From: JAALLB01 sp017643495
GTDB taxonomy: Bacteria; Pseudomonadota; Alphaproteobacteria; Rhizobiales; Rhizobiaceae
Direction: 5' to 3'
DNA: 64,000 bases
NCBI GenBank assembly: GCA_965216105.1
Contig: OZ244147.1
Span: 3,100,001-3,164,000 of the forward strand
A program made the position numbers and the translations under genes. The notes under the pieces are model-generated. The model did not search any database and was not told where the DNA came from. It saw only the letters and a list, made by a program, of their open reading frames with translations. This document shows positions 40,743 to 49,555 of this stretch, in pieces (within the stretch, counting starts at the first letter, position 1; every line of letters begins with the position of its first letter).

Positions 40743-42200
40743 CTAAAGGCCGAGACCGCCGATACAGACGTATTTTTCCTCCAGGTAATCCTGGATGCCC
40801 TGATGGCCGCCTTCCTTGCCAATACCGGATTCCTTGACGCCGCCAAACGGGGCTTCAACTGTGGTGATGATCCCTTCATTGACACCCACCAGGCCATATT
40901 CCAGGGCTTCCGATACCCGGAAAGTGCGGCCCAGATCCTGCGTGTAGAAATAACAGGCAAGGCCGTATTCGGTATTGTTGGCGAGCTCGATCACCTCTTC
41001 TTCCGTGCGGAATTTGTATACCGGGGCAATCGGGCCGAAAATTTCCTCTTTCGAGAACTTCATGCGTTGCTTGGCATTGGTGATCACTGTCGGCTGGAAA
41101 AAGCCGTGACCCAGTTCATGACGCTTGCCGCCTGTTGCGACCTTGCCACCCTTGGCCACCGCATCAGCAACGAAATCCTCGCATTTCTCGACAGCCGCCT
41201 CATTGATGAGCGGTCCCTGGACAACGCCTTCCTCGTTGGCCTGGCCAACCTTCATCGCTTCTGTCGCCTCGACAAGCTTTTCAGCAAACTTGTTGTAGAT
41301 TTTCGACTGGACGTAAAGCCGGTTCGTGCACACGCAAGTCTGGCCGGAATTCCGGTATTTCGCGGCAATTGCGCCTTCAACCGCACGATCGATATCGGCA
41401 TCGTTGAATACGATGAAAGGCGCATTTCCGCCCAGTTCCATCGAGACTTTCTTGACCGTTGGTACAGATTGTTTCAACAGGATTTTGCCAACCCGGGTCG
41501 AGCCGGTGAAGGTGATCTTGCGAACCAGCGGGTTGGCTGTCAGTTCCTTGCCGATTTCGACCGGATCACCGGTCAGGATGTTGACGACACCGGCAGGGAT
41601 ACCCGCCTTGGCGCACAGAACACCCCAGGCCAGACCGGAATAAGGTGTGGCTTCTGCAGGTTTGCAGACAATGGTACACCCGGCAGCAAGTGCGGGAGCG
41701 ATCTTGCGGGCCAGCATGGAGGACGGGAAGTTCCACGGCGTAATGGCACCGACAACGCCAACAGGCTCCTTGGTTACCATGATACGGCGATCCGCCCACG
41801 GAGACGGTACCGTGTCGCCATAGATGCGGCGGGCTTCTTCTGCGAACCACATGACATAGGAGGCAGACATGCGAACCTCGGCACGGGCTTCGGCAATCGG
41901 TTTGCCCTGTTCTGCAGAAAGAAGCTGGGCAAGGGGCTCCTGGTGTTCGATGATCAGCTTGCGCAAACGGCGCAGCAAGCGGGCACGGTCCTTGGCCGAA
42001 GTCTTGCGAAATGTCAGGAATGCTTCATGCGCTGCAGTTATTGCCCGCTTCGTTTCTGCCTTGCCTGACATCGGCACGGTGCCGATGGTCTCTCCGGTTG
42101 CAGGGTTGGTAACCTCGAATGTTTCGCCAGAATCGGCTGACACCCAGTCTCCGCCGATAACATTCAGTTCTTTACGAAACTCTTCGGAAATAGCGAGCAT
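40743..42200 (-). CDS. Succinate-semialdehyde/aldehyde dehydrogenase, GabD-like
   Basis: A 485-residue NAD(P)-dependent aldehyde dehydrogenase. The general base is in VSMELGGNAPFIV and the catalytic Cys in RNSGQTCVCTNR. The Rossmann region is ITFTGSTRVGK, and the C-terminus FGGVKESGIGKEGGHQGIQDYLEEKYVCIG is typical of GabD. It probably oxidises succinate semialdehyde to succinate (end of the GABA shunt); related semialdehydes cannot be excluded. A GGAGAT sequence supports ATG 42200; the frame extends 15 codons further. No aminotransferase gene adjoins it. Confidence 0.88.
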   Translation of the reverse strand: MLAISEEFRKELNVIGGDWVSADSGETFEVTNPATGETIGTVPMSGKAETKRAITAAHEAFLTFRKTSAKDRARLLRRLRKLIIEHQEPLAQLLSAEQGKPIAEARAEVRMSASYVMWFAEEARRIYGDTVPSPWADRRIMVTKEPVGVVGAITPWNFPSSMLARKIAPALAAGCTIVCKPAEATPYSGLAWGVLCAKAGIPAGVVNILTGDPVEIGKELTANPLVRKITFTGSTRVGKILLKQSVPTVKKVSMELGGNAPFIVFNDADIDRAVEGAIAAKYRNSGQTCVCTNRLYVQSKIYNKFAEKLVEATEAMKVGQANEEGVVQGPLINEAAVEKCEDFVADAVAKGGKVATGGKRHELGHGFFQPTVITNAKQRMKFSKEEIFGPIAPVYKFRTEEEVIELANNTEYGLACYFYTQDLGRTFRVSEALEYGLVGVNEGIITTVEAPFGGVKESGIGKEGGHQGIQDYLEEKYVCIGGLGL

Positions 42201-42326
42201 GATGATCTCCAGATAGCCTATTGTGCAGTGCGCAATAAATTTCACCGGCCACTTGTAGGCTTTTATGGGATCAAGACAAGGGTAATCGCGATTTTTTTAC
42301 AGCTCATGCTTGGCGCAAGGAGATCG

Positions 42327-42740
42327 CTAGTTGGCATAAACCCCTTCAAGATCCCGGAAACCCTTTACTTCTATCGGGTTTCCTGACGGGTCCCGGAAGA
42401 ACATGGTTGCCTGTTCGCCCGGCTCTCCGGGAAAGCGGATTTGGGGTTTGAGAACAAAATCCAGGTCCTCTTCCTCAAGCCGGTTGGCCAATGTTTTCCA
42501 TTCTTCCATCGGCAGGACTATGCCCAGATGCGGCATGGGAACCATGTGTTCACCCACCTTGCCGGTATTGGCCGTTTCGAAAGGCTTTCCCAGATGAAGG
42601 GAAATCTGATGGCCGAAAAAGTCGAAATCGACCCAGCTTTCAGTGCTGCGTCCCTCGCGGCAACCAAGCAGGGCACCGTAAAATGCCCGGGTTTCATCCA
42701 GATCAGTGACGTTATAGGCAAGGTGAAAAAGTGCGGTCAC
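42327..42740 (-). CDS. VOC-family (glyoxalase/dioxygenase fold) protein
   Basis: A 137-residue protein of two beta-alpha-beta-beta-beta halves. The first begins TALFHLAYNVTDLDETRAFYGALLGC and the second has HLGIVLPMEEWKTLANRLEEEDLDF. Likely metal ligands are His6, His53 in QISLHLG, and a C-terminal Glu in PSGNPIEVKGF. The start is a GTG at 42740 with GAAAGGGG upstream. The much longer open frame upstream runs into mutL and is not real. It resembles small uncharacterised rhizobial VOC proteins; the substrate is unknown. Confidence 0.82.
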   Translation of the reverse strand: MTALFHLAYNVTDLDETRAFYGALLGCREGRSTESWVDFDFFGHQISLHLGKPFETANTGKVGEHMVPMPHLGIVLPMEEWKTLANRLEEEDLDFVLKPQIRFPGEPGEQATMFFRDPSGNPIEVKGFRDLEGVYAN

Positions 42741-42933
42741 GGTCAAACCCCTTTCAAATGCTTGGTTCTGCACCCGCGATAGCACAGAGCAAGGAGCCAT
42801 GAAACACAGGATCTTCAGCGAGCCATAAAAAAGCGGGTGGTATCTGGACAGAAATGTTTCCGGCCTGATCAAACCTGTTGGTGCCCAAGCATCAAACCTT
42901 TCTTGCCCTGCCAGAATCAAGGATAATGCAGCC

Positions 42934-44835
42934 ATGGTACAGGCATCCCCATCCGGCACGGAAGACAGCACTTCCGACAACCAGTCGTTCAGGCAGGTCG
43001 TTCGACTGCCCGAAACGATGGTCAACCAGATTGCGGCAGGGGAAGTCATTGAAAGACCGGCCAGCGTGGTCAAGGAACTGGTTGAAAATGCCATAGATGC
43101 CGGCGCAAGCCGCATCAGCATTCTCACGTCAGGGGGTGGCAAGACACTCATTCGCGTCACGGATGACGGACATGGCATGAGTACCGAAAACCTTTGTCTG
43201 GCAGTCGAACGCCATTGCACATCGAAACTTGCCGATGACCTGCTCGATATTCGCAGTCTCGGGTTTCGTGGTGAAGCCCTGCCATCGGTTGGCTCGGTCT
43301 CCCGCCTTTCCATCACTTCCCGCGAAAAGGGTGCACAGGATGCATGGAAAATCTCCGTCAATGGCGGGCGATTGCAAGGCCCGGAACCGGCAGCACTTGG
43401 CAGCGGAACCATTGTCGAGGTCAGCGACCTGTTTCACGCAACCCCGGCGAGACTGAAATTCCTCAAATCGGACCAGGCAGAAACAAACGCGATCACCGAT
43501 GTTTTCAAACGTATCGCACTGGCCTTTCCCCGCGTCCGCTTTTCAATTTCCGGAGACGATCGTTCAACGCTCGATTATCCGGCTGCATCCCAGTTCGAAA
43601 GGCTTGCCCAGGTGCTTGGCAAGGCGTTTTGCGAGAACTCTCTGGAGATCGACGCATTGCGCGAAGGGGTCCGGCTGCAAGGCTATGCCAGCGTGCCGAC
43701 CTATCACCGGGGCAATGCACTTGCGCAATATTTTTACGTGAACGGCAGACCGGTCAGGGACAAGGCGCTGTTGGGAGCGGTTCGCGGTGCATACATGGAT
43801 TTCCTTCCGCGCGGCAAGCATCCGGTTCTTGCCCTGTTTCTCGATCTTGAACCCCACATGGTCGACGTCAACGTCCATCCGGCAAAAGCCGATGTGCGGT
43901 TTCGCGATCCGGGCCTTGTTCGGGGGCTTGTCGTCGGCGCCCTGAAACAGGCAATTTCAGGCAATGGCCCACTGACCAGCCAAGCGGGCGCACAGGCAAT
44001 GATGAACGCATTCAGGCCGCGTACGGATACCGCATACCAGCCTGCCCCCGCATATCCGCATTCCCCTGACCCGGCGCAGGCACAGACAACCCGCGATCCC
44101 TCAGCAAGCGCTTACACTGCTGCGCACGCCGCGCCATTTCCCCCGGCAGAAATGCCCGGCCTGGGCGAAGATCCCACTGGCTTCAAGGCAACGGAAATGC
44201 CAAGCGGCCATGTTGCGGCAGCGATTGCAGAAGACACCAACTCCGATGGGCAAGCGAATACGTTTCCGCTTGGCGCAGCACGGGCGCAGGTTCATGCCAA
44301 TTACATTGTCTCCCAGACCGACAAGGGACTGGTAATCGTTGACCAGCATGCCGCCCATGAGCGGATCGTGTATGAAAAGCTGAAAGCGGGAATGGCAAAC
44401 GGCCTTGCCTCACAATTGCTGCTGGTTCCCGACATTGTCGAATTGCCCGAGGAGGACGTGGCCAGACTTGCCGAACATGCAAACGAATTTGCCCGGCTCG
44501 GCCTTGAACTGGAAGCATTCGGACCCGGAGCTGTCGCTGTCCGTGGAACCCCTGCGCTGCTGGGAGAAACCGATAGTCAGGGCCTTGTCCGCGATCTTGC
44601 CGATGAAATTGCCGAATGGAACTCTGCCGACGGGCTGCAGGAAAAACTCGAACATGTGGCGGCAACGATGGCCTGTCACGGTTCGGTGCGTTCCGGTCGC
44701 ATCCTGAAACCGCAGGAGATGAATGCGTTGCTGCGACAGATGGAAACCACTCCGAATTCCGGCCAGTGCAATCACGGTCGCCCGACCTTCATCGAGCTTG
44801 ACCTGAAAGACATTGAGCGCCTGTTTGGAAGGTAG
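42934..44835 (+). CDS. mutL: DNA mismatch repair endonuclease MutL
   Basis: Mismatch repair protein linking MutS to strand incision. The 633-residue protein has an N-terminal GHKL ATPase (NQIAAGEVIERPASVVKEL, DAGASRI, GFRGEALPS), a proline-rich linker (about 345-445) and a C-terminal domain. That domain holds the metal-binding endonuclease motif DQHAAHERIVYE (from Asp470), the ACHGS motif and CNHGRPT. The intact motif indicates nicking activity, as expected for a lineage without MutH. A ribosome site AAGGA precedes the ATG. The upstream divergent region of 190 bases shows nothing notable. Confidence 0.96.
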   Translation: MVQASPSGTEDSTSDNQSFRQVVRLPETMVNQIAAGEVIERPASVVKELVENAIDAGASRISILTSGGGKTLIRVTDDGHGMSTENLCLAVERHCTSKLADDLLDIRSLGFRGEALPSVGSVSRLSITSREKGAQDAWKISVNGGRLQGPEPAALGSGTIVEVSDLFHATPARLKFLKSDQAETNAITDVFKRIALAFPRVRFSISGDDRSTLDYPAASQFERLAQVLGKAFCENSLEIDALREGVRLQGYASVPTYHRGNALAQYFYVNGRPVRDKALLGAVRGAYMDFLPRGKHPVLALFLDLEPHMVDVNVHPAKADVRFRDPGLVRGLVVGALKQAISGNGPLTSQAGAQAMMNAFRPRTDTAYQPAPAYPHSPDPAQAQTTRDPSASAYTAAHAAPFPPAEMPGLGEDPTGFKATEMPSGHVAAAIAEDTNSDGQANTFPLGAARAQVHANYIVSQTDKGLVIVDQHAAHERIVYEKLKAGMANGLASQLLLVPDIVELPEEDVARLAEHANEFARLGLELEAFGPGAVAVRGTPALLGETDSQGLVRDLADEIAEWNSADGLQEKLEHVAATMACHGSVRSGRILKPQEMNALLRQMETTPNSGQCNHGRPTFIELDLKDIERLFGR

Positions 44836-44848
44836 GGCAGCCGGTTGA

Positions 44849-45652
44849 TCAACCGGCCCTGCGCCTGGCACCCGTCGTCTGGCTGACGGTTTGCCGGTTT
44901 CGTGCAACATCATCCCTGGCCAGGGCCGCCCTCGCCTCCCTCACGGCTGCAGATACATAATCAATATGCGCGTTGGATGCAGCAAGCGCAGCCTCTCCCG
45001 AGCCTGCAAATACAGCCTCTGCAATTGCCTGATGCTGGCGCAAAAGCTCCTGATCGGAAGATTGCATTTCGCGCATGGCCTGCCGGTTGTAGAATATGCC
45101 TTTTTCCGTCAGCTCGTAGAGCGAGGCAGTTGTGTGCCTGACCATGGAATTGTGGGCGGCATCGGCAATCAGTGTGTGAAAGATGACATCTTCCTTCAAT
45201 GCGGCATCCCGGTCCGCCTTTGCGAAGGCGGCAGCCTGGCGCTCAAGACATTCGGCAATCATTTCCTTGTCGATCCGTGTAGCCCGCATTGCCGCAAGCC
45301 GGGCAACAAAGCCCTCAATCTCCCGGCGATATTCCAGATAGTCTTCAAAGCCGCGTGCGTGCCGTCCGTACAAGGTCACCATTGCCGGGGAAAGTGCCGA
45401 GCCGGTCAATTGGGCGATATAGGTGCCATCTCCCTGGCGCGCTGTGACAAGTCCTGCCTTTTCCAGCACCTGAAGGGCATCGCGCAGCTTTTCACGGGAC
45501 ACGGAAAAACGCGCAGACAACTCGCGTTCGGAAGGCAGTTTCATGCCTTCACGCAATACACCCGAGACAATGAATTCCTCAAACTGTTCCACCACCGCAT
45601 CGACTACAGACTGGCTGTTGACCGGTCTGAAAACAGTCGGATGATTTTCCAT
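44849..45652 (-). CDS. FadR/LldR-type GntR regulator
   Basis: A 267-residue regulator. The GntR winged helix (VVDAVVEQFEEFIVSGVLREGMKLPSERELSARFSVSREKLRDAL, HTH within residues 30-70) is followed by an all-helical FCD effector domain with the metal-binding Asp and His residues (EDVIFHTLIADAAHN). Divergent from an LldD-like oxidase gene, with a palindrome between them. It is therefore likely an L-lactate-responsive repressor or activator. ATG 45652 has a GGAG sequence nine bases upstream. It converges on mutL. Confidence 0.9.
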   Translation of the reverse strand: MENHPTVFRPVNSQSVVDAVVEQFEEFIVSGVLREGMKLPSERELSARFSVSREKLRDALQVLEKAGLVTARQGDGTYIAQLTGSALSPAMVTLYGRHARGFEDYLEYRREIEGFVARLAAMRATRIDKEMIAECLERQAAAFAKADRDAALKEDVIFHTLIADAAHNSMVRHTTASLYELTEKGIFYNRQAMREMQSSDQELLRQHQAIAEAVFAGSGEAALAASNAHIDYVSAAVREARAALARDDVARNRQTVSQTTGARRRAG

Positions 45653-45717
45653 GCCCAGTTCTCCCGTCACATGATTTGCGAGGTTGCATTCTCGTGGCCA
45701 TGACTATAAACCCATAA

Positions 45718-45736
45718 TGGTCTACTTAACAGACCA
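45718..45736. promoter_or_regulatory. Probable GntR (LldR-like) operator
   Basis: Inverted repeat TGGTCT-ACTTAAC-AGACCA in the 108-base divergent region between the GntR regulator and the lldD-like gene. It is 25 bases upstream of the lldD ATG. Dyad size and the TGGTC/GACCA ends resemble FadR-subfamily sites. Confidence 0.6.
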
Positions 45737-45760
45737 ATTTTGCAACAATGGAATGAACCC

Positions 45761-46906
45761 ATGCGCCTGGCACAGTGTCACAACCATCATGATTTTCGCG
45801 CCCTTGCCAAACAGCGGCTGCCCAGACCGATTTTCAACTACATTGATGGCGGGGCGGATGACGAGAAAACCATGCGCCGCAATACCGCAGCATTTGATGC
45901 ATGCGACCTTGTTCCCAATGTGCTGAGAGGGGTTGGCAATGTCGACCTTTCAACCACTGTTCTCGGGCAGAAGCTTGACCTGCCGTTTTATTGTTCACCG
46001 ACAGCCCTGCAACGTCTTTTCCACCACAGGGGAGAACGGGCGGTGGGTGCTGCTGCAGAAAAATACGGAACCATGTTCGGTGTTTCATCACTTGGCACGG
46101 TCAGCCTTGAAGAAATGCGGGAGAAACACAAGAACCCGCAAGTCTACCAGTTTTATTTTCACAAGGACCGTGGCCTCAACACCGCAATGATGGAACGGGC
46201 AAAAGAGGCTGGCGTTGAGGTCATGATGCTGACGGTGGATTCGATCACCGGAGGCAATCGTGAGCGGGACCTTCGTACCGGCTTTTCCATTCCCTTCCGG
46301 CTTACACTTGGCGGCATGATGCAGTTTGCCATGAAACCCGTGTGGGGTCTCAACTATTTGCGTCATGAACGCTTCAGCCTGCCGCAGCTGGAAAGCCATG
46401 TTGACATGGGCTCCGGCGCCATGTCGATCGGCCGCTATTTCACCGACATGCTCGATCCCTCGATGAACTGGGACGATGTGGAAAAAATGGTCAGGGAATG
46501 GGGTGGCCAGTTCTGCCTGAAAGGCATCATGAGTGTGGAAGATGCAAGGAAAGCGGTCGATATCGGATGTTCCGGGATCATCCTTTCCAATCACGGCGGC
46601 CGTCAGCTTGACGGTTCGCGCTCGGCGTTCGACCAGCTTGCGGAGATCGTTGATGCGGTTGGCGACCAGATTGACGTCATCATGGATGGCGGCGTCCAGC
46701 GTGGCACCCATGTTCTCAAGGCGCTTGCTGTCGGGGCCAAGGCTGTCGGGCTTGGCCGTTATTACCTTTATCCCCTCGCTGCAGCCGGTCAGGCCGGTGT
46801 CGAGAGAGCGCTGGGCCTCATGCGAACCGAGATCGGGCGGGACATGCGGTTGATGGGATGCTCAAGCATTTCGGAACTGAACCGCGACCACCTCAGGTTT
46901 CGCTGA
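45761..46906 (+). CDS. lldD: FMN-dependent alpha-hydroxy-acid dehydrogenase, LldD-like
   Basis: A 381-residue TIM-barrel flavoenzyme that oxidises L-lactate (or another 2-hydroxy acid) to the keto acid, passing electrons to the membrane quinone pool. Marks are FNYIDGGADDEKTMRRN, FYCSPTALQRLFHHRGERA, the catalytic histidine in ILSNHGGRQLDGSRS and MDGGVQRGTHVLKALAVGA. The loop region (about 175-225) is of the length that anchors LldD to the membrane. The divergent GntR regulator supports the lactate role. ATG 45761 was chosen over an earlier TTG. Confidence 0.9.
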   Translation: MRLAQCHNHHDFRALAKQRLPRPIFNYIDGGADDEKTMRRNTAAFDACDLVPNVLRGVGNVDLSTTVLGQKLDLPFYCSPTALQRLFHHRGERAVGAAAEKYGTMFGVSSLGTVSLEEMREKHKNPQVYQFYFHKDRGLNTAMMERAKEAGVEVMMLTVDSITGGNRERDLRTGFSIPFRLTLGGMMQFAMKPVWGLNYLRHERFSLPQLESHVDMGSGAMSIGRYFTDMLDPSMNWDDVEKMVREWGGQFCLKGIMSVEDARKAVDIGCSGIILSNHGGRQLDGSRSAFDQLAEIVDAVGDQIDVIMDGGVQRGTHVLKALAVGAKAVGLGRYYLYPLAAAGQAGVERALGLMRTEIGRDMRLMGCSSISELNRDHLRFR

Positions 46907-47041
46907 GGCGGCTTGCACAATCCGGCTTGGACAATCCGGCATCCGGCCGTGCCGACAGAAGATTGTTGATCGCCTACCATCTTGACTCGGCGCAGATCGC
47001 GCACCTATCTACGAGGGGAAAAGACAGCAGGAGCAAAACGC

Positions 47042-47251
47042 ATGAACCGTTTCGAGGGGCCGGGATCCGGCGAAGCGAAACTCAAGTATCTTGATGGCGA
47101 CTTTCAGGTCCTTGCCAATGGAAGTTTCGTGCGTTGCGCAGTAACCGGAACACCCATTCCGGTAGACGAGCTCAAATACTGGAGCGTTGCGAAACAGGAA
47201 GCCTATGTGGATGTCGAAGCATCGGCAAAGGCCACATTGGACCAAACCTGA
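47042..47251 (+). CDS. DUF2093 protein
   Basis: A 69-residue soluble protein that is nearly all one conserved block: KLKYLDGDFQVLANGSFVRC, AVTGTPIPVDELKYWSV and KQEAYVDVEASAKA. This matches DUF2093, a small family common in Hyphomicrobiales. The single Cys and the VTGxPIPxDELxYW pattern suggest a small beta-rich fold, possibly metal-binding, but the function is unknown. AGGAG lies upstream of ATG 47042. In many relatives it sits near xseB/xseA-type genes; here it follows lldD. Confidence 0.85.
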   Translation: MNRFEGPGSGEAKLKYLDGDFQVLANGSFVRCAVTGTPIPVDELKYWSVAKQEAYVDVEASAKATLDQT

Positions 47252-47319
47252 TACGGCGTTGCCCTGACCGCCTTTGTACCGGCTTCACCAACAAGATGAA
47301 TAACGGATGATCATGCACA

Positions 47320-48132
47320 ATGGCGTGGAACCTTGAACAGGAATTTCAGACATCCGCTGGCAAGGTTTCCGCGGGCAGGCATGGCAATGGCCCGAGTCTT
47401 GTGGTTGCCCATGGTTGGCCCTGGTCTTCATTTTCGTGGCACAGGATAATTCCGGACCTGGGAAAACGGTATACTGTCTACTGGTATGACATGCCGGGCT
47501 ATGGCAGGTCGGAAAAGTCGGCAAGGCAGCGAACCTCCCTTGATGTGCAGGGGGAAGTTTATGCTGAAATGCTTGCAAACTGGAAACTGGAACGACCGGC
47601 AGTTCTTGCTCATGATTTCGGTGGCGCCATCACACTTCGTGCCCATTTATTGCATGGATGCGACTATGACCGGCTTGTCCTCATGAATGTCGTCGCCATG
47701 CGCCCCTGGGGGTCGGAATTTTTCGAACATGTCGGAAAACATATTGATGCGTTCAGTGGGCTACCAAACCATATTCACAAGGCAATTGTAGAGGCTTATA
47801 TTAGCGGAGCCCTGATCAGCGACCTTGAACCGGAAGACTTTGCAAGACTTGTGGAGCCGTGGCTTTCGACTGAAGGAGCCGGAAGTTTCTACCGACAATT
47901 TGCTCAGGCTGATGAAAAATACACAAAAGAGATTGAAGCCCTTTTCAGCAAGATCAGATGTCCTGTCAAAATTCTTTGGGGTAGCGATGATCCATGGATA
48001 CCAATCGAACGTGGCCGGGCCTTGCACGCACTGATCGGCAAAGGCAACTTTCACGCCATGGATGGTGTCGGGCATCTTCCACAACTTGAAGCACATGACA
48101 AAGTTTTACGGGCTCTGGATGATTTTCTCTAG
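47320..48132 (+). CDS. Alpha/beta hydrolase, epoxide hydrolase or haloalkane dehalogenase-like
   Basis: A 270-residue enzyme with the oxyanion motif HGWPWSSFSW, nucleophile Asp99 in LAHDFGGAI, acid Asp224 in WGSDDPWIP and base His252 in GVGHLPQLEAH. The Asp nucleophile (instead of Ser) and HGxP motif point to the epoxide hydrolase, fluoroacetate dehalogenase and haloalkane dehalogenase branch. Two Tyr residues would be expected in the cap for an epoxide hydrolase; YWYDMPGYGRS and the cap Tyr residues allow this. The second half looks more AT-rich than its neighbours, which may mean later acquisition. The substrate is unknown. Confidence 0.82.
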   Translation: MAWNLEQEFQTSAGKVSAGRHGNGPSLVVAHGWPWSSFSWHRIIPDLGKRYTVYWYDMPGYGRSEKSARQRTSLDVQGEVYAEMLANWKLERPAVLAHDFGGAITLRAHLLHGCDYDRLVLMNVVAMRPWGSEFFEHVGKHIDAFSGLPNHIHKAIVEAYISGALISDLEPEDFARLVEPWLSTEGAGSFYRQFAQADEKYTKEIEALFSKIRCPVKILWGSDDPWIPIERGRALHALIGKGNFHAMDGVGHLPQLEAHDKVLRALDDFL

Positions 48133-48200
48133 CAGACAGGCGACTTGTTTAATCCAGGACAACAATTACAGGCTATTTTTCGCTGGAACCTCGCGAACGA

Positions 48201-48968
48201 TTAAAGCGGCTTTTTGTGGATGTTGCGCAAGAGAACAAGCGCAAACAGAAAGTTGGGCAGGTTCAACAGCAAGGGCAGGAAAACCGAATGGGGGGAAACG
48301 TCGCCAACTGCTGCCGCGTCGCCCGCTCTGCTACTGGACATTCCAAGGGTGAAAATCGCAAAGTCCCACAAGCCGTGATAGACGATTGCCGGCCAAATGG
48401 ATCCGGTTCGAAGCAAGATGGCAATGAACAACAATCCGCTCATGCCTGCCGCGAATGATTGTACTATTGCCGCTCCAAACTCGCCGGTAATAAAACCGTT
48501 GAAAGCGTGGACACCACCAAACAGAATCATGTTCAAAATGATTGCCGGCCAGACTGCCATCTGTTTGAGAGAAGCGCGAAACAGGACACCGCGGAACATG
48601 ACCTCTTCGGAAAATCCGACCAGCATTGTGTTCACGAATACCAGCATGGTGGACATGAGCGGCGGCAGACCGAGCAAGACAATCAGGCCTGCAAACACAA
48701 CCAGATAAATGCTGGGAAACCACAATACGTGCAGGAGGGAATGCGGTTTGTTGAATCCGATATCCTTCCACCTGAAAGCAACGATGGCTGCCAGAAGTAT
48801 GACAATGGCACCAACGAACTGCCAACCGATACCCTGCTGCACAAGATCATTGAGTGAAATTTCCTCGCCACCAGCCAGCAGTTGGGCACCAAACATCGTT
48901 GTCGCTCCCCAGAGCAACAATACTGCCAAGCTGATGCAAAACCTGGTTGAAGCAGCTGTCATGGCCAT
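48201..48968 (-). CDS. CPBP-family intramembrane glutamic protease (CAAX-like)
   Basis: A 255-residue polytopic protein of about seven or eight helices with the Abi/CPBP motifs: SEEVMFRG (Glu121, Glu122, Arg126), FGGVHAFNG (His154) and YHGLWDFA in a later helix. Members cleave prenylated or other membrane substrates or are immunity or self-protection proteins. The start at 48968 follows a GGGAAAG ribosome site, and upstream in-frame ATGs lack one. It converges on the hydrolase gene. The partner substrate is unknown. Confidence 0.85.
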   Translation of the reverse strand: MAMTAASTRFCISLAVLLLWGATTMFGAQLLAGGEEISLNDLVQQGIGWQFVGAIVILLAAIVAFRWKDIGFNKPHSLLHVLWFPSIYLVVFAGLIVLLGLPPLMSTMLVFVNTMLVGFSEEVMFRGVLFRASLKQMAVWPAIILNMILFGGVHAFNGFITGEFGAAIVQSFAAGMSGLLFIAILLRTGSIWPAIVYHGLWDFAIFTLGMSSSRAGDAAAVGDVSPHSVFLPLLLNLPNFLFALVLLRNIHKKPL

Positions 48969-49090
48969 CTGTCTTTCCCTGTCTGCAGGAATATCCCCCG
49001 GAAGTACTGAAAATACTGCCATAGTTCCGGAAACCTGCCAAATCTGTACTTTCAGAACCCGGGAACATTCCGGTACATCACATCTATTCT

Positions 49091-49435
49091 TCAGGGCAGA
49101 ATGATTTGCTGGCCTGCTGCCAATTGCCTTGTGGCATCGGTCAGATAGTTGAAGCTCAGTCCGGCTTCCCCGGAAACGATCCGGTAGCAACCGGCAGACA
49201 ATTCGTAGGTCGCACTTTCACCGGGAAGGATTTGCTGGCGGGCAGGCTTGGCAACCGCTTTGGTCTTGCAATCCATGAAACTGACGACCCCGACTGTGAA
49301 ATCCTGGTTGTTGCGCAAGGTTATTTTGCCGCTTGGCAGGTTTGGACGCACAAGCTGGATTGTTTGGGCTGTGTCAGTTGTTTCGCTGCAAGCCGAGACC
49401 AGAAGCAGGATCAGAAACAGAATTGGTTTGCGCAA
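49091..49435 (-). CDS. Small lipoprotein of unknown function
   Basis: A 114-residue predicted lipoprotein: signal MRKPILFLILLLVSAC with lipobox LVSAC (Cys16), then a beta-rich mature domain with two further Cys (FMDCKTKA, SAGCYRIVS) that could form a disulfide. No family was recognised. The start is a TTG at 49435 with AAAGGA upstream. It is followed in the same direction by the CPBP gene. Confidence 0.6.
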   Translation of the reverse strand: MRKPILFLILLLVSACSETTDTAQTIQLVRPNLPSGKITLRNNQDFTVGVVSFMDCKTKAVAKPARQQILPGESATYELSAGCYRIVSGEAGLSFNYLTDATRQLAAGQQIILP

Positions 49436-49555
49436 GATGCCATCCTTTGCCGGCCTTCACCAAGGCAACCGGGTTACAATTGTGGCAAATTTATAAGCAC
49501 GGCCAGTTGCATTGTGAATGGTGCATTCCCTGTGTCTCACAGCTATTCGGCAGGG

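Noticed and set aside
40803..42068. A 421-residue open frame antisense to the aldehyde dehydrogenase
   Set aside because: Composition typical of a shadow frame; the dehydrogenase motifs on the other strand are unambiguous.
42741..43412. N-terminal extension of the VOC protein into mutL
   Set aside because: It would overlap the conserved ATPase region of mutL. The GTG at 42740 gives a standard VOC start.
46907..47041. Short direct repeat (ACAATCCGGC twice) after the lldD gene
   Set aside because: Only two copies of ten bases; no structure or known element, so likely chance.
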